Below the pieces are notes generated by a model, which saw only the letters and a list, made by a program, of their open reading frames with translations, was not told where the DNA came from and did no database searches. Source: Meghimatium bilineatum (taxonomy: Eukaryota > Mollusca > Gastropoda > Stylommatophora > Philomycidae). Taken from it: DNA of 64,000 nt. Made by a program: the position numbers and the translations under genes. Below are positions 61,290 to 64,000 of the stretch, piece after piece. Every line of letters begins with the position of its first letter. The stretch's first letter is position 1. Location: assembly GCA_034231615.1 (NCBI GenBank), contig CM067310.1:3454510-3518509 (forward strand). Direction: 5' to 3'.

Positions 61290-61650
61290 ATGTAGTTTCC
61301 ATTTTTTAAACATATGTTTATATGAAGCGTTCAGATATCATTTTTACAGACATGTATGCAGAGCCTGTGTGTGTGTGAATGGTAAACGCGTTTGATGTGC
61401 AAAACAGAAAACTGGTATCGTTAAGAGTAGGAGAATCGGGTTAATTTAGCAGACGTCAGTGTTGCCACGGCTGGGGTCTTTTCATTAGAACTGGTGATTT
61501 TTGCTCTCGACTGGGGTGATCATGGCCAATGCTACCCAAATGACCAAAAAACAGACAACTACAACTTTTCTCTACGATGCTTAACAGCACAAATGGAAAT
61601 GAAAGTCGGACAGACGGACGGACAGCCAGACAGGCAGGTAGATAGATAGA
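61290..61650. other. No recognised gene
   Basis: Upstream of the microsatellite; 61610-61650 has gacagacggacggacagcca-like words also found at LINE 3' ends. Confidence 0.4.
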
Positions 61651-61652
61651 TA

Positions 61653-62763
<1,111 letters not shown>

Positions 62764-62959
62764 CTGGGATGATGGGGTTATTTTGGCCAGAATTTCCTTA
62801 ATCTGATTTTTTTTCCCCATGAATTCGTAAGAATTTCGCGAAATAATTAGTAAATCCTCCAAATTTACAAAAAAATTTCACAAAAAGTCTCAAGAACATG
62901 AAACAATTTAACAACAAATTTAACGAATACCTTTCTTATTTATGTATATATATTACTGC

Positions 62960-63067
62960 ACTGGTCTTCTTCTGTATGCTAGAGGAAGCGGGAACTTGCC
63001 AAAGACCGCAGGAATTTTAGGAGATCATAAGGAAGGCTACGTTCTGAAAATAATATGTCACGTGATA
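62960..63067 (+). pseudogene. LINE 3' relic
   Basis: aacttgccaaagaccgcagg..ttttaggagatcataaggaag matches 58190-58250. Confidence 0.6.
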
Positions 63068-63245
63068 CCAGTGGCGTAGCGTGGGTCAATAGCGCCCGGG
63101 TCGGAATCATAATTTTCCGCCCTTGTGGCATTAAAAAAATATGTCAGTGATTCTGAAAGACTGGACGAAAATAAATTTGCCGCCCTCCCAATGATGCCGC
63201 CTGGGACGGTCCGCACCTCCGCCCCCTCCCTCGCCTCGCCCCTGG
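63068..63245. mobile_element. MITE with CCAGTGGCGTAGCGTGG ends
   Basis: Left CCAGTGGCGTAGCGTGG against right-end reverse complement CCAGGGGCGAGGCGAGG, thirteen of seventeen. GC-rich 178-bp interior, no coding. Confidence 0.6.
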
Positions 63246-63249
63246 ATGC

Positions 63250-63775
63250 ATGCTGAGCGTATTATGGACAGCGATAAACACCAAAATAGCATGTGTTAAC
63301 AAAAAGTCGAATGCCAGACAATTAGTTTGTTCCTTCATGCCGCATGTGGCATATAGTGCACAGGTTTTGACTGGTTTTCTCCATGAGTTGCGATCCGCTG
63401 CCTGCAAAAGTTTTAGTTCTTGTATGGGCTTGCCGACAGTTATCTCTCCTTCTGTAAGTATGGTGTTTGTTAGGGTTGCTTTGGGTCTTTTTCGTTTTCT
63501 TTTATCCTCAGTTGTCCATATAAGGGCTTGTTGGTTTATTCTGTTTACATCTAGTCTTAAAACGGACCCAGATATTTCCAACGGGGATTTTTTATGATGT
63601 TTGAAACATATTCTTTGTGTGTTTTATTTCGTAAATCCATATTTGTGACGAAATCGCTCTATTTTATGTTCATCAGTTTCCTGAGACATTTGTTTTCGAA
63701 GCTGTTTAATTTTTTGGTCTGTTGCTTGGGTTGATTTCCAGCTTTCACTTCCATACGTTCGTATACTAAATTCAT
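63250..63775 (-). pseudogene. LINE ORF2 C-terminal relic
   Basis: Minus frames: GSESWKSTQATDQKIKQ-like start, FENKCLRKLMNI, PRWKYLGPF, INQQALIWTTEDKRKRKRP. A third LINE C-terminal type. Confidence 0.7.
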
Positions 63776-63955
63776 ATGCCTAGGAAGTAATATAACGACA
63801 GACGGCACAAGCAGCAAAGAAATACACAATAGATGTAGTAAAGTATAGAAAGCCCTAGGGCAAATGGCACCAATCTTCAGAAACACAAATGTAGATGTAA
63901 ACAACAAAATAACTCTATTCAAAACGATTATTACGCCAACGCTGTGCTGTTTTTT
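63776..63955 (+). pseudogene. LINE ORF2 relic
   Basis: [20 protein letters not shown]-like wording identical in layout to 27635-27790, the post-RT region. It abuts the previous relic in opposite orientation. Confidence 0.75.
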
Positions 63956-64000
63956 GCTGGCGTAAAAAGATCAATCATATCAAACATTAGGGCCAGACAG

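Overview
This is AT-rich nuclear DNA from an animal, most likely a mollusc and plausibly a gastropod. The evidence is GT-AG introns with phase-1 EGF exons, a lectin-plus-EGF receptor typical of molluscan gene families, many 5'-truncated non-LTR retrotransposons with RNase H domains, several SINE families, MITEs and very many minisatellites. Nothing looks bacterial, organellar or viral. The species assignment is inference.

Three protein-coding genes can be supported. (1) 8711-10978 (-) is an intact intronless 755-residue type I membrane protein: signal peptide, galactose-binding-like region, about nine EGF-like repeats, one transmembrane helix and a short tail (MEGF/scavenger-receptor-like). 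(2) 14588-20507 (+) is a complete three-exon UPF0598 gene (human C8orf82 homologue, 216 residues). (3) 25987-60793 (-) is a gene of at least 17 exons spanning about 35 kb. I assembled it exon by exon from matching splice phases. It encodes a secreted protein of about 630-670 residues with 15 EGF-like domains: one EGF split over two exons, then mostly calcium-binding EGFs, then five short EGFs. Its first exon lies upstream (above 60793) and was not found.

Layout. 1-6800 is an intergenic graveyard of LINE and SINE relics. 6.9-8.7 kb is a block of three abutting tandem arrays (18 bp, a C-run ladder, 69 bp) ending against the 3' end of gene 1. 11-14.5 kb holds LINE 3' relics. 14.6-20.6 kb is gene 2, with foldback and LINE sequence in its introns. 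20.8-25.6 kb holds two MITEs, a minisatellite and LINE pieces. 26-60.8 kb is gene 3, in which nearly every intron carries its own unrelated minisatellite as well as transposon insertions. 61.6-62.8 kb is a compound (ATTAG)n-(GATA)n array with about 247 perfect GATA units, and the window ends in more LINE sequence.

The genes do not form an operon. Two encode extracellular EGF-rich proteins and one a probable mitochondrial protein. The points most worth a second look are: a SINE family (A) whose consensus folds into a chain of hairpins with two GAAA tetraloops; its shorter relative (B), which shares the same 3' end; the one-private-minisatellite-per-intron pattern of gene 3; two nested retroelement insertions with clear target-site duplications; a GC-AG intron; and a hammerhead-like core in a repeat.
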